A stretch of 64,000 nt of DNA. Origin: Streptantibioticus rubrisoli (GTDB lineage: Bacteria > Actinomycetota > Actinomycetes > Streptomycetales > Streptomycetaceae). Every line of letters begins with the position of its first letter. The first letter of the stretch is position 1. The notes under the pieces were generated by a model that saw nothing but the letters and a program-made list of their open reading frames with translations, searched no databases and was not told the DNA's origin. The stretch is taken from contig NZ_JANFNH010000001.1 of the NCBI RefSeq assembly GCF_024436055.1, positions 434,001-498,000 on the forward strand, read 5' to 3'. Positions 47,353 to 56,123 of the stretch are shown one piece after another. The position numbers were made by a program, and so were the translations under genes.

Positions 47353-47904
47353 CTACTCGATCCGCACGGTTGCCTGCCAGCGTTTGCCGTCGGACGTGCG
47401 GCTGCTGAGTTGGACCGTGCCGGGCGCGGTGGCCACGAAGACACCGGGCGTCACGCCGACGGGCGGGGTGAGTACGCCGCTGTTGGCCGGAGCGAGGCGC
47501 TGCGGGGCGGAGCTGGTGATGGGACTCCACCGTGCGGACATCTGCGGGCCGTCGGCGCTGAGGAAGACATCGAGTTGCCCACCGACGTGAAGGCAGTACG
47601 TCCCGGAGTCGCTCTGGGTGAGCGTGCCCGCGGAGTGCGGCAGTTGGGCGGGCGGCAGCGTGCGGCAGGGCGTAGCGGGGCTCTGCGCGACGGCCTCATG
47701 ACCGCATCCGGACACCAGCACGGCCAGCGCCGCCAGGCCGCCCAGCGCACAGGGCACTCGCGGCCCCCTGTGCTGCCTGCGCTTCGACTTCGCTCCCCGC
47801 ACAACCCTCACCGCCGTCCTTGCCTGCTGCCCACCGCCACTGCGGGGCACACCCCGCACGGCCGTCGCTGTCCCAAGCCACAACGCGGGGGACAGCGACG
47901 GCAC
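47353..47904 (-). CDS. Predicted lipoprotein of unknown function
   Basis: A 183-residue protein starting with GTG at 47904, preceded by AGGAGGG. An unusually long basic N terminus (about 45 residues) precedes a hydrophobic stretch ending in lipobox VSGC. The mature domain of about 115 residues is beta-rich with two cysteines (TPCRTLPP, TYCLHVGG) and is not recognised. A later GTG would give a more normal signal peptide, so the true start is uncertain. Confidence 0.65.
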   Translation of the reverse strand: MPSLSPALWLGTATAVRGVPRSGGGQQARTAVRVVRGAKSKRRQHRGPRVPCALGGLAALAVLVSGCGHEAVAQSPATPCRTLPPAQLPHSAGTLTQSDSGTYCLHVGGQLDVFLSADGPQMSARWSPITSSAPQRLAPANSGVLTPPVGVTPGVFVATAPGTVQLSSRTSDGKRWQATVRIE

Positions 47905-47934
47905 TTCACTTACCCTCCTGGTACGGAACTGGGC

Positions 47935-48945
47935 TCAGCCCTGGTTGCCCGAGCTGACGTAGTGGGTCACACAACCGCCCGCGCCGCCGTTGAAGTTGTT
48001 GCTCCACAGCGACTGAACGGCGAAGTCGGCACCGTTCAACGTGACGATGGACGACGCGCCCTGACCACTGGATATCCAGGCGCACTTGTCGCCGGTCTCG
48101 GACCCGGTCGAGTCGACCCAACCACTGCTGGGCGCCGGGTCGGTGAGGGTCTCGGCGTACTCGTGCCCGCCGACGATGGTCACCCCCTCGGTAGCGCCGT
48201 TGACCCCGCTGCTGCCGGTCGACACGAAGTTGGCGCCGCACCCGCTACCCGCGTCGGGAACGTACGGCATGTTGGTGTATGGCAGGTCAGCGCCGTTCGC
48301 CGCGGTGGTGTGGTCGTGCCACGCGCAGTAGCTCGTCTTGAAGCCCTGCGGCACGACACCGTGCGGTGCGTCGACGATGATCTCGACGTTGTCGCCCGAA
48401 ACGCCGAAGTGGGAGGCCGCCTTGACTGCTTCGGCGGCGATGCTCGACGAGGTGGGTTTCGACGGCGCGTTGGTGGAGCTGTCCAGCCAGGTGCCGGCGA
48501 CGGGGTTGGAGGCCGGGTGTCCGACGGGGGTGCCCGCACCGTTGCACTGGGTGGTCCCGGTGGCGACGCCTTCGCAGTACTGGGTCTGGCTGTTGGACCA
48601 GGTGTCACCGCTGCCGTAGGTGTGTTGGAAGAACGACAGCTGCACCGGGACTTCGCCGGACGGGTCGTTGGTCACCGTGGAGCCGCTGCCCCACTGGTTT
48701 CCCCAATAGACGATGTAGATCTTGGGGTTGGTGACGACGGCACCGCCGCCGTACGCGAGGTTGCCCCCGGAAGCGGTGGCCTGGGCGGCGCTGGAATGCG
48801 GGGACATCGCATGGGCGGAATTCGGCGAAGCGCCCGCGGGCGCGGCCAGGACCAGGGCGGATGCCGCCAGCGAGGCGGCGGCGACGGCGGCGAGGCCGGC
48901 GCGGCGCGACAGCATGTGTCTGGTGTGGGGTGTGCTCAGCAACAT
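47935..48945 (-). CDS. Secreted putative metallopeptidase-like protein (HExxE, PHI-1/EXO-like)
   Basis: A 336-residue exported protein (signal peptide cleaved after AGAS near residue 40). The mature part has VVTNPKIYIVYWGNQWG near its start and GGHEYAETLTDPAPSSGWVDS near residue 265, a pattern shared with the phosphate-induced/EXORDIUM-like protein family and some secreted peptidases, where the histidine and glutamate may bind a metal. Several cysteines (QYCEG, TQCNG, SYCAWH, SGCGANF, DKCAW, GGCVTHY) suggest disulfides. The ATG at 48945 has AAGGAC upstream. Activity is unproven. Confidence 0.75.
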   Translation of the reverse strand: MLLSTPHTRHMLSRRAGLAAVAAASLAASALVLAAPAGASPNSAHAMSPHSSAAQATASGGNLAYGGGAVVTNPKIYIVYWGNQWGSGSTVTNDPSGEVPVQLSFFQHTYGSGDTWSNSQTQYCEGVATGTTQCNGAGTPVGHPASNPVAGTWLDSSTNAPSKPTSSSIAAEAVKAASHFGVSGDNVEIIVDAPHGVVPQGFKTSYCAWHDHTTAANGADLPYTNMPYVPDAGSGCGANFVSTGSSGVNGATEGVTIVGGHEYAETLTDPAPSSGWVDSTGSETGDKCAWISSGQGASSIVTLNGADFAVQSLWSNNFNGGAGGCVTHYVSSGNQG

Positions 48946-49522
48946 GGTGTCCTTCTGTGAGGGTTGCCGACAGGGGGCGATCGGGTCCGTCCGCTGGTGA
49001 CGGGCGGGCCCCCACGGCCATGCGCCGACGGCGCGGGGCACGGCTTCTCGGCATGTTGTGCACATGACATTGCTCGCCGAGATGAGTGCGGCGCGGGCGG
49101 GGCTGGCTGTGGAATCCGTGCCTTGGGTGGGGGGATGGCCGGACGACTGTGGTGGTTGCTGATGGGTGCCACCACGCGGAGTGGTGTGCGGCTGAGAACG
49201 TAGCGAGTTGTCAGGCGTCGGTCAATACTTCAACCAAGTATGGGTGCCGTCGACGCGAACAAGGGGCGAACTCGGTCCTGCTCGGTGAGGTGGCGGTTGG
49301 CTGCGCCGGAGGTCGCCTGCGGCGCCACTGCTGTTGCGCGAACGTCACGCGGCCACCACAGGAGTCCGCACCGGACACCCGGTGCCAACTCATGTGGTGG
49401 CCGTGGAGAGTTCGCGGCGCGATGCCGCGTTGGACGCGGGCAATGTCGCGGACTTACCGCTGTGTGGCTCAGGTGGTGCGGAGGTACTGGATGCCCGTAG
49501 GCGCGTCCGGTGCCGCCACGCG
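48946..49522. other. Intergenic region with an orphan palindromic operator
   Basis: About 580 nt without a supported gene. The only clear element is the inverted repeat ATACTT-N5-AAGTAT at 49225-49241. Confidence 0.5.
49225..49241. promoter_or_regulatory. Orphan operator-like inverted repeat (ATACTT-N5-AAGTAT)
   Basis: A perfect 6-bp inverted repeat with a 5-bp spacer in AT-richer DNA. The form is typical of operators bound by MarR- or TetR-type dimers, yet no such gene adjoins it. Confidence 0.45.
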
Positions 49523-50707
49523 TCAGGCGCCTGAGAACGGGCCGTCAGTGCCGAAGGCCAGCTTGGCGAAGCGGTCGCCGATGCGGCGGTGGGTGGCGGC
49601 GTCCGGGTGGATCTGGTCGGGTAGCGGCAACTCGGCCGCGTCGTCCGGACCGTAGAGAGCGCGGCCGTCGAGGTAGTGCAGGTTCGGGTCCTCGGCCGCC
49701 CGCTGCCGCACGATCCGTGCCAACTCTTCCCGGATGACGGTGAGGGTGAGTTTCCCGCTCGCACGCTCCGCCGGATCGCCCGCGGCCCGGAACAGCAGTT
49801 GTCCGTCGCCGAGGGCGGTGAGGTCCGGAGCGGTGGGACCGGGGGTGTCTTCGTGGATGGGACACAGGATGGGTGACACGACCAGCAGCGGTGCGGTGGG
49901 ATGACCGTCGCGGATGGTGTCGAGGAATCCGTGGACAGCGGGGGTGAAGGCGCGCAGTCGCATCAGGTCGGTGTTGACCAGGTTGATGCCGATCTTGACG
50001 CTGATCAGGTCGGCGGGGGTGTCCCGCAGGGTGCGGGCGGTGAACGGGTCGAGCAGGGCGCTGCCGCCCAGACCGAGGTTGATCAGCTCCACGCCGCCGA
50101 GGGAGGCGGCGAGCGCTGGCCAGATGGCGGTGGGGCTCGCGGCGTCGGAGCCGTGGCTGATCGAACTGCCGTGGTGCAGCCACACCTTGCGGCCGCGGTC
50201 GACCGCGGGCTCGACGGGGGCGTCGGTGCGCAGGGCGACGAGTTCGGTCGTCTCGTTGTGCGGCAGCCAGATCTCGATGTCCTTGACGCCGTCCGGCAGT
50301 CCGGGGAAGCGGACGGTACCGACCGGGCCTGGCTGGTGCTCAGTGGTCCCGGTGACCATGTCGATGGTCAGCGTGTGGCCCCCGCTCACGCTGGCCTGGC
50401 TGACCAGGCGACCGTCGACGAGCAGGTCGTAGACACCGTCCGGGCGGGGTGGTGCGCCCACGTAGACCCGCTTGGTGCGCAGCGTGTCCAACTCGATGGC
50501 GGTGGCCTGCGTGCGGAACACCAGCCGCACACCGGAGGGTTGGGCCTCCACCATGGCGAGTTGTCCGTCGTGGTCCGGGCACTGGGCGCGGGCCCGGGCG
50601 GGCAGCCGGTGTGGCAGCACACCGTGAGCTGTGGGCTCCAACTCGAGGGCGCCGCGCAGGAGGCTCGCGGTGATGGGCGTGGTGATCCGGTTGTGCTCGG
50701 TGCGCAT
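49523..50707 (-). CDS. SGNH/GDSL-family hydrolase
   Basis: A 394-residue esterase-type protein with an N-terminal beta-sandwich (about 30-180) and a C-terminal SGNH domain. Block I is HHGSSISHG (serine nucleophile kept, GSS instead of GDS), block II NLGLGGSA, block III VKIGINLVN and block V DQIHPDAATH with the catalytic Asp/His. This architecture is seen in carbohydrate deacetylases. No signal peptide is seen, so it may be cytoplasmic. The start at 50707 is preferred; the frame reaches 50761. It lies just downstream of a TetR gene on the same strand and is probably controlled by it. Confidence 0.85.
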   Translation of the reverse strand: MRTEHNRITTPITASLLRGALELEPTAHGVLPHRLPARARAQCPDHDGQLAMVEAQPSGVRLVFRTQATAIELDTLRTKRVYVGAPPRPDGVYDLLVDGRLVSQASVSGGHTLTIDMVTGTTEHQPGPVGTVRFPGLPDGVKDIEIWLPHNETTELVALRTDAPVEPAVDRGRKVWLHHGSSISHGSDAASPTAIWPALAASLGGVELINLGLGGSALLDPFTARTLRDTPADLISVKIGINLVNTDLMRLRAFTPAVHGFLDTIRDGHPTAPLLVVSPILCPIHEDTPGPTAPDLTALGDGQLLFRAAGDPAERASGKLTLTVIREELARIVRQRAAEDPNLHYLDGRALYGPDDAAELPLPDQIHPDAATHRRIGDRFAKLAFGTDGPFSGA

Positions 50708-50772
50708 GGTCTCAGCCTGTTGTTTCGGGGTTTGGTGTGGTTCTGATGCGCTGGTGGCCACGGGGTGCGGGG

Positions 50773-51342
50773 TCAGGGGGCGGGCCAGTTGCGCAGCAGG
50801 GCGTCGAGGGCGTCCAGGACCCGTGACCAGGTTTCCTGTGTGTCGGGGGAGCTGTGGCTGAACCCTCCCCCCAGCTCCAGAGTCACGTAGCCGTGGAAGA
50901 CGCTGCCCAGCAGCCGGACCGCGTGTGTCTGGTCCGGTTCCGTCAGGTGGTAGCCGCGCAGGACAGCCCGCGTCATCTGTGCGTGCCTGCCACCTGCGCT
51001 GGCGGCCGCCGTGTGCGCGTCGAGTCTCATCTGGGCTGCGGTGAAACGGCCGGGATGCTCGCGGGCGTAGTCGCGGTAGACGTTCGCGAAGGCGGTCAGG
51101 GCGTCCTTGCCAGCGCGGCCGGCCAGGGCGTCAGCGGCTCGGTCGGCGAGTTCCTCCAGGGCGAGCAGGGCGATCTTGGTCTTGAGGTCCTGGGAGCTCT
51201 TCAGGTGCGAGTACAGGCTCGCGACCTTCACGTCGAACCTCCTGGCGAGCGCGGAGACGGTCACCTGGTCGAAGCCGACCTCGTCGGCCAGCTCCGCCCC
51301 CGCCCGGGCCAGGCGCTCCGGGGTCAGTCCTGCGCGTGCCAT
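50773..51342 (-). CDS. TetR-family regulator
   Basis: A 189-residue regulator. The helix-turn-helix is VTVSALARRFDVKVASLYSHLK, and the C-terminal domain (GSVFHGYVTLELGGGFSHS) belongs to the WHG type of TetR proteins. The ATG at 51342 has GGAGG 6 nt upstream. A palindrome 39 nt before the start is the likely operator. The SGNH hydrolase gene follows after 65 nt, so both are probably one repressor-controlled operon. Confidence 0.9.
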   Translation of the reverse strand: MARAGLTPERLARAGAELADEVGFDQVTVSALARRFDVKVASLYSHLKSSQDLKTKIALLALEELADRAADALAGRAGKDALTAFANVYRDYAREHPGRFTAAQMRLDAHTAAASAGGRHAQMTRAVLRGYHLTEPDQTHAVRLLGSVFHGYVTLELGGGFSHSSPDTQETWSRVLDALDALLRNWPAP

Positions 51343-51380
51343 AGTGTGCCTCCTGTCCGGCATAGGTGATTATGCATTAG

Positions 51381-51395
51381 CCTAAAGGATTTAGG
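51381..51395. promoter_or_regulatory. TetR operator (CCTAAA-N3-TTTAGG)
   Basis: A perfect 15-bp palindrome upstream of the TetR gene, next to a -10 like CATAAT on the minus strand. Position and symmetry fit an autoregulatory operator. Confidence 0.7.
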
Positions 51396-51429
51396 AAATC
51401 GCCTGGCCAGGAGGGGACGCGTGCCTAGG

Positions 51430-51806
51430 CAGTTTCGTTTGGATCAGCGGGCGGACCCGAGGAAGATTCCTGCGATGTGGAGTCCGGGCAGGTGGATGGA
51501 TGCGGTCTTCTCGTAGCGGGTGGCGATGCCTCGCCACTGCTTGAGGCGGTTGATGCACCGTTCGACGGTGTTGCGCTGCTTGTAGGTCTTCCGGTCGAAG
51601 GCAGGTGGTCTGCCGCCTCGGCTTTCCCCGTCGTAGCCACCCCTGGCCTTCCTGCGGGCGTTGGCGCGGTGTGCCGAGCCCGGCGTTGCCGCCGACGCGC
51701 TCCAGTTCGAGGCCGCGCGCGAACGTGTCAAGGCGCGTGGCGAGACGATCCGGTGGCTGTCTGAACGATGCGGCACCTCGCCTCCCCACCCGGGCTCGCC
51801 TCCCAA
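51430..51806 (-). pseudogene. IS5-family transposase remnant
   Basis: Minus-strand frames encode the C-terminal part of an IS5-type DDE transposase, clearest in GRPPAFDRKTYKQRNTVERC and INRLKQWRGIATRYEKTA. The glutamate and arginine of the C-terminal signature are present. Upstream similarity (RLDTFARGLELERVGGNAG) continues in another frame, so the gene is frameshifted. The first two-thirds are missing and no inverted repeats were found. Not functional. Confidence 0.75.
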
Positions 51807-51807
51807 A

Positions 51808-51853
51808 TAGTTGACACTGACTAGTTGAGGGTGGATAGTTGATCCCGGCTAGT
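51808..51853 (+). promoter_or_regulatory. Promoter with 14-bp-periodic TAGTTGA repeats
   Basis: TAGTTGA occurs at 51808, 51822 and 51836, and a partial TAGT at 51850, each exactly 14 bp apart. The array contains a good promoter, TTGACA (51811-51816), 17 nt, GATAGT (51834-51839), giving a start near 51846 and an mRNA covering the next three genes. The repeats are therefore placed to control it. Confidence 0.7.
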
Positions 51854-51889
51854 CCACAGCAGTAGCCCGTCTCGGGAAAGGAAACCCCG

Positions 51890-52372
51890 ATGAGCACCAC
51901 GCGCATCAGCCCGGCCGCCGCCTCCGCCGCCCCGGTCCGGATCGCCGCCAACGCCACGGTGACCAAGCGCCTCGGGCACTGGACCACCGACCGCCGGTTC
52001 GAGGTGCGGGCCCACCGCGGGCAGGCCGTGCTGGACCTGCGCTCCCCGCAGATCCCGGACGGCGACATCCGGATCGACGTCGACCTCGACCACGCCGTGC
52101 TCAAGCTGCTGGTCGCCGACGACGCCACGCTCGACGACTGGGACCTGCGGCGCACCGGACGCGGACGGGTCAAGGACACACAGCGCCCGCAGGCGCAAGC
52201 CGGCCGCCGGATCGTGATCGTCGGCCGGATGCACAGCGGCGAGATCCGTGTCCAGCGCGGCGGCTTCGCCGTGTTGACCGCCATGTGCTCCCGCGCGTAC
52301 CTCGCCGACGTGCGGCGGGCGCACCAGGAGGGTGGCATGCCGACCGTGGCCGACCCGGCTGGCACCCACTGA
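51890..52372 (+). CDS. Conserved hypothetical protein, first gene of the PadR operon
   Basis: A 160-residue soluble protein. The middle (LDLRSPQIPDGDIRIDVDLDHAVLKLLV) reads as a beta-rich fold similar to the C-terminal domain of LiaF/DUF1707 cell-wall-stress proteins, but the match is weak. No signal peptide or membrane helix. AAAGGAAA precedes the ATG. The PadR gene follows after 59 nt, so it is probably part of the same regulatory unit. Confidence 0.6.
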   Translation: MSTTRISPAAASAAPVRIAANATVTKRLGHWTTDRRFEVRAHRGQAVLDLRSPQIPDGDIRIDVDLDHAVLKLLVADDATLDDWDLRRTGRGRVKDTQRPQAQAGRRIVIVGRMHSGEIRVQRGGFAVLTAMCSRAYLADVRRAHQEGGMPTVADPAGTH

Positions 52373-52431
52373 ACTGCCCGCCGCCCCGGCGGCGCCAAGC
52401 ACGTCCGTAACGCACGACCCAGGAGAAACGC

Positions 52432-53058
52432 ATGGCGAAGAAGCGGAAAGTCGGCAACCTGCTGGCGCTGGCGGTGTTGTCCTACCTGCGCCAGAAGCCC
52501 ATGCACCCCTACGAGTTGAGTCGCACGCTGCGCGACAACGGCGACGCGCGGAGCATCAAGTTCACCCACGGCTCGCTGTACATGGTGGTCCAGCAACTGG
52601 CCAAGGCCGGGTTCGTCACCGATGTGGATACCCATCGCGAGGGGCAGCGGCCGGAACGCACCGTCTACGCCCTCACCGACAGCGGCCGCGAGGAACTGCA
52701 CGACTGGCTGCGCGAGTTGGTCGAGGAGCCGGAACATGAGTACCCGCGGTTCGTGGCCGCGCTGTCGCTGATCGGCGCGCTGCCGCCGAGCGAGGTCCTC
52801 GAACTGCTGCGGCGGCGGCTCGATCGGCTCGCCGAACAACGTGCCGAGATCCGCACCCTGATCGACGACGCGACCGGCAAGGGCGTCCCGGGCCTGTTCC
52901 TGATCGAGGAGGAGTACCGGCTCGCCCTGTTGGAGACCGAGTCGTCGTTCGCCGAGCGCTTCATTGCACAGATCACCGATCCGCGGACCGACTGGGCGGG
53001 TGGCTGGGCCGAGTTCCACGGTGAGCCCGCCCCCAACGGCGAGGAGAAAGCACCATGA
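52432..53058 (+). CDS. PadR-family regulator
   Basis: A 208-residue PadR repressor. The N-terminal winged helix (LALAVLSYLRQKPMHPYELSRTLR, GSLYMVVQQLAKAGFV) and the coiled C-terminal dimerisation helices (LLRRRLDRLAEQRAEIRTL) are typical. A ribosome binding site (AGGAG) lies before the ATG. It overlaps the downstream monooxygenase gene by 4 nt (ATGA). PadR proteins respond to small hydrophobic ligands, and the coupled monooxygenase suggests drug detoxification. Confidence 0.92.
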   Translation: MAKKRKVGNLLALAVLSYLRQKPMHPYELSRTLRDNGDARSIKFTHGSLYMVVQQLAKAGFVTDVDTHREGQRPERTVYALTDSGREELHDWLRELVEEPEHEYPRFVAALSLIGALPPSEVLELLRRRLDRLAEQRAEIRTLIDDATGKGVPGLFLIEEEYRLALLETESSFAERFIAQITDPRTDWAGGWAEFHGEPAPNGEEKAP

Positions 53059-54257
53059 CCCACATACGCACCGCCCTGGTCGTCGGCGGCGGGATCGCCG
53101 GTCCGGTGGCCGCGATGGCGCTGCGGAAGGCAGGCGTCGACGCCACCGTGTACGAGGCCTACCGCGCCACCGCCGACGGCGTCGGCGGTGGCCTGAGCAT
53201 CGCCCCCAACGGCCTGAACGCGCTAGGCGTCCTCACCGCCGACGACGCCGTGCGGCGGATCGGCACACCGATGACGGCCATGGTCGTGCAGAGTTGGACG
53301 GGCAAACGGCTCGCCGAGTTCGGCGGCCTGCCCGGCCTGCCGACCATGCAGTTCGTCTGGCGCAGCGAGCTGTACCGGGCGCTGTACGACGAGGCGGCCC
53401 GGCGCGGCATCCGCACCGAGCACGGCAAACGGCTGGTCCATCTCACCGACACCGGTGACGAGGTGACCGCGCACTTCGCCGACGGCACCCAGGCGACCGC
53501 CGACATCCTCGTGGGAGCCGACGGCATCCGCTCCACGACCCGGACGCTGATAGACCCAGCCGCCCCTCGACCGCGTTACACGGGTCTGATCAGCTTCGGT
53601 GCGCGGTTGACGGACACCGGGGCAGCACCCACCGGCGGCAAGATGCACATGGTCTTCGGCAAGCGTGCTTTCTTCGGCTACCAGGTGCTTGACGACGGCA
53701 GCGGCGGATGGTTCGTCAACCTGCCGCATCGCGCGCCGATCACGCTGGCCGAGACCCGGCAGGTGCCCGCCGAGGAGTGGCTGCGCGTGCTGCGCGAGGC
53801 CTTCGCCGACGACCGCACCCCTGCACTGCAACTGCTGCGCCGCACCGAGCCCGCCGACCTCCTGGTCGTCGGCCCGATGGAGGACATCCCCACCGTGCCC
53901 ACCTGGCACCGGGGCCGCACGGTCCTGATCGGCGACGCCGCGCACGCCACCTCACCCAGTTCGGGACAGGGCGCCTCACTGGCCGCGGAGAGCGCCGTGG
54001 AACTCGCCCGCTGCCTGCGGGACTTGCCGCATGAGCAGGCGTTCGCCGCCTTCGAGCGGCTGCGCCGGGCCCGCGCCGAGAAGATCATCGCCGCGGCCGC
54101 GCGCACCAACAGCGACAAGGCCGCGGGCCCGATCGCCCGCGTGCTGCGCGACCTGCTGATGCCGACGACGATGAGGCTGCTGGCCAAGCCCGAGAAGATG
54201 GCCTGGCAGTACGACCACCGCATCCCCTGGGACGCCCCCGTCACCCGGACCGGCTGA
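53055..54257 (+). CDS. FAD-dependent monooxygenase
   Basis: A 400-residue group A flavin monooxygenase. FAD/NADPH motifs: RTALVVGGGIAGPVAAMALR at the start, DILVGADGIRSTTR near residue 155, and VLIGDAAHATSPSSGQGAS near 290. It resembles the TetX/zeaxanthin-epoxidase branch; the substrate cannot be told. Coupled to the PadR gene by an ATGA overlap, so it is most likely the enzyme that PadR controls. Confidence 0.9.
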   Translation: MTHIRTALVVGGGIAGPVAAMALRKAGVDATVYEAYRATADGVGGGLSIAPNGLNALGVLTADDAVRRIGTPMTAMVVQSWTGKRLAEFGGLPGLPTMQFVWRSELYRALYDEAARRGIRTEHGKRLVHLTDTGDEVTAHFADGTQATADILVGADGIRSTTRTLIDPAAPRPRYTGLISFGARLTDTGAAPTGGKMHMVFGKRAFFGYQVLDDGSGGWFVNLPHRAPITLAETRQVPAEEWLRVLREAFADDRTPALQLLRRTEPADLLVVGPMEDIPTVPTWHRGRTVLIGDAAHATSPSSGQGASLAAESAVELARCLRDLPHEQAFAAFERLRRARAEKIIAAAARTNSDKAAGPIARVLRDLLMPTTMRLLAKPEKMAWQYDHRIPWDAPVTRTG

Positions 54258-54491
54258 GGCGCGGCCGCCCGCCAGCGAGCCCGCTCGGCGCCCTTGTGGC
54301 CAGTCGGCCGCACCGTGCTCGCAGCGCGGAGCTGGCGGGGCTGGACGTTGTGGGTGCCGATGCCCATGTGTATCTGGCGCGTGACGGCACATCCCAACAC
54401 GCGCCCGCGCCCTCGCGTTGTTTTAGCCTGTCCCACACCGGATGGAGCGATTCACCGCCGGGCCCGTCGTCGTCCCGTCGGACAGGCACGC

Positions 54492-55154
54492 CTAGGCGTC
54501 GAGTGGGCGCAGCTCGGTGGGGGCGGGCAGCCGGGGCTCCCAGGGGCTCGGCCGCAGCCAGCGGGTGCGTGCGGCGAGGCAGCCGAGGGCGAGCGAGATC
54601 AGGTGTCCGGCGTCGGCGAGTTGCTGGTCGTACAGCCACGCGGCGGTCAGCCCCGCGGCGAGCAGCGGCAGTCCGTACCGGCGCGGCGGACCCGCTGCCA
54701 GCGCGAGGAGACAGGCGCCCGTGGTGACCAGCCCGTAGCTGATGCCGACATCACGGGCGCGGGTGGTGATGCCGGGCATGTGCGCCAGACGCATCAACCA
54801 CAGCGCGCCCTCGGTGAGCAACGTCGCGGTGAGGTGCCCGAAGACGAACACCCCCACCGCCCGTCGCGAGCCCCAACGCCACTCCGCGGTGCCCAGCACG
54901 GCGGCCACGGCGACGACGCCGAGCAGCACGGGCACACCGTCGACCACCAGCCCGCTGGTGAACAGGGTCCACCACTTGCCGACCTCCATGTGATGCACAT
55001 TGCTGCTGTTGTGCCGCATGAAGCGGGCCTGTTCCGCGGCTGGTTGGCCCTTCAGCCACCAAGCCGTCAGCAGTAGTGCCGCTACGTAGGCGGCGGTTGC
55101 CCGCAGCCGCCTCGCTGAGCGTGTGATCCTGCTCTGAATGTCGTGCTTCGCCAT
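54492..55154 (-). CDS. Rhomboid-like integral membrane protein
   Basis: A 220-residue protein with about six membrane helices. The spacing of helices and HMEVGKWWTLFTSGLVVDG followed by FGHLTATLLTEG resembles the actinobacterial rhomboid-like family. The catalytic GxSG of active rhomboid proteases was not found (DVGISYG is the nearest), so protease activity is uncertain. The ATG at 55154 follows a G-rich tract. Single gene. Confidence 0.68.
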   Translation of the reverse strand: MAKHDIQSRITRSARRLRATAAYVAALLLTAWWLKGQPAAEQARFMRHNSSNVHHMEVGKWWTLFTSGLVVDGVPVLLGVVAVAAVLGTAEWRWGSRRAVGVFVFGHLTATLLTEGALWLMRLAHMPGITTRARDVGISYGLVTTGACLLALAAGPPRRYGLPLLAAGLTAAWLYDQQLADAGHLISLALGCLAARTRWLRPSPWEPRLPAPTELRPLDA

Positions 55155-55343
55155 CCCGCCCACCCCATTGGCCAACTTCTTCGGGTACTTCCGGGACGGA
55201 GACTGCGGCGCGGCCGTTGGCGGTTGCATACCCACGGCCCAACTTCTCTGTGGTATCCGCCCCGCACAAGGGACGGCGTCGCGGGCGCTGGCCAGTTGGG
55301 AAACGCGTTGCCGCGTGTGACTGCCCGGTGCTGGGATGACCGC

Positions 55344-56123
55344 GTGCACAGTGAGACGGTGCTGGCGGCGTACGACCAGCAGATGCGGCGGGGAGCCAGG
55401 GCCGATGGTCCGGGCGCCCGGGTCGAGCGAATCGGCAACGTGGTACGCCACTTTGGCACGGAGCGGGACTGGAATGGCGTCCTGTGGTCGGACCTGGACG
55501 CGGACACCGCGGACGCGGCGATCGCCGAACAAGTCGCGTTCTTCGGGGCGTTGGGTGTTGACGACTTCGAGTGGAAGCTCTACTCCCATGACCGCCCGGC
55601 CGATCTCGGGCGACGCCTCGGCGCGGCGGGGTTCACCCCGCGCCCCCAGGAGGCTCTGATGGTCGCGGAGATCGGCGAACTCGCCACGGGGGTGAACCTC
55701 CCAGCGGGTATCCATCTGCGCCCCGTCGCAACCGCCGCCGATGTGGACCTGGTGGTGGACGTTCACGAACGGGTCTTCGGTGCGGACGGTTCCCGCCTCC
55801 GACACCGACTGCTCGCCCAACTCGCCGAAGCGCCCGACACGGTGATGGCGGTCCTCGCCATGGCAGCCGACCAGCCCGTCTGCGCTGCCCGCTTGGAGCT
55901 CCACGCGGGAGCCGACTTCGCCAGCCTGTGGGGCGGTGGCACGCTCCCCGCTTGGCGCGGCAAGGGCATCTACCGCGCGCTGATCGCGTACCGGGCCGCG
56001 ATCGCCGCCGAGCGGGGCTACCAGTACCTGCAGGTGGACGCGTCGGACGAGAGTCGGCCAATTCTCGGACGGCTGGGTTTTGTTCGATTGAGCACGACTA
56101 CGCCGTACCTGTACCAGTTCTGA
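55344..56123 (+). CDS. GNAT-family N-acetyltransferase
   Basis: A 259-residue acetyltransferase. The C-terminal half is a GNAT fold with the acetyl-CoA loop in LWGGGTLPAWRGKGIYRALI (R-x-x-G-x-G/I) and the final strand RPILGRLGFVRLSTTTPYL. The N-terminal half (ARVERIGNVVRHFG, FFGALGVDDFEWKLYSHD) belongs to a two-domain type common in Streptomyces. The GTG at 55344 (VHSETVLAAYDQQM) is preferred over the longer frame; the ribosome binding site is weak. The substrate is unknown. Confidence 0.82.
   Translation: MHSETVLAAYDQQMRRGARADGPGARVERIGNVVRHFGTERDWNGVLWSDLDADTADAAIAEQVAFFGALGVDDFEWKLYSHDRPADLGRRLGAAGFTPRPQEALMVAEIGELATGVNLPAGIHLRPVATAADVDLVVDVHERVFGADGSRLRHRLLAQLAEAPDTVMAVLAMAADQPVCAARLELHAGADFASLWGGGTLPAWRGKGIYRALIAYRAAIAAERGYQYLQVDASDESRPILGRLGFVRLSTTTPYLYQF

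Noticed and set aside
51391-53019. 542-codon minus-strand frame across the IS remnant, hypothetical and PadR genes
   Set aside because: Only its first part resembles transposase; the rest is antisense to real genes.
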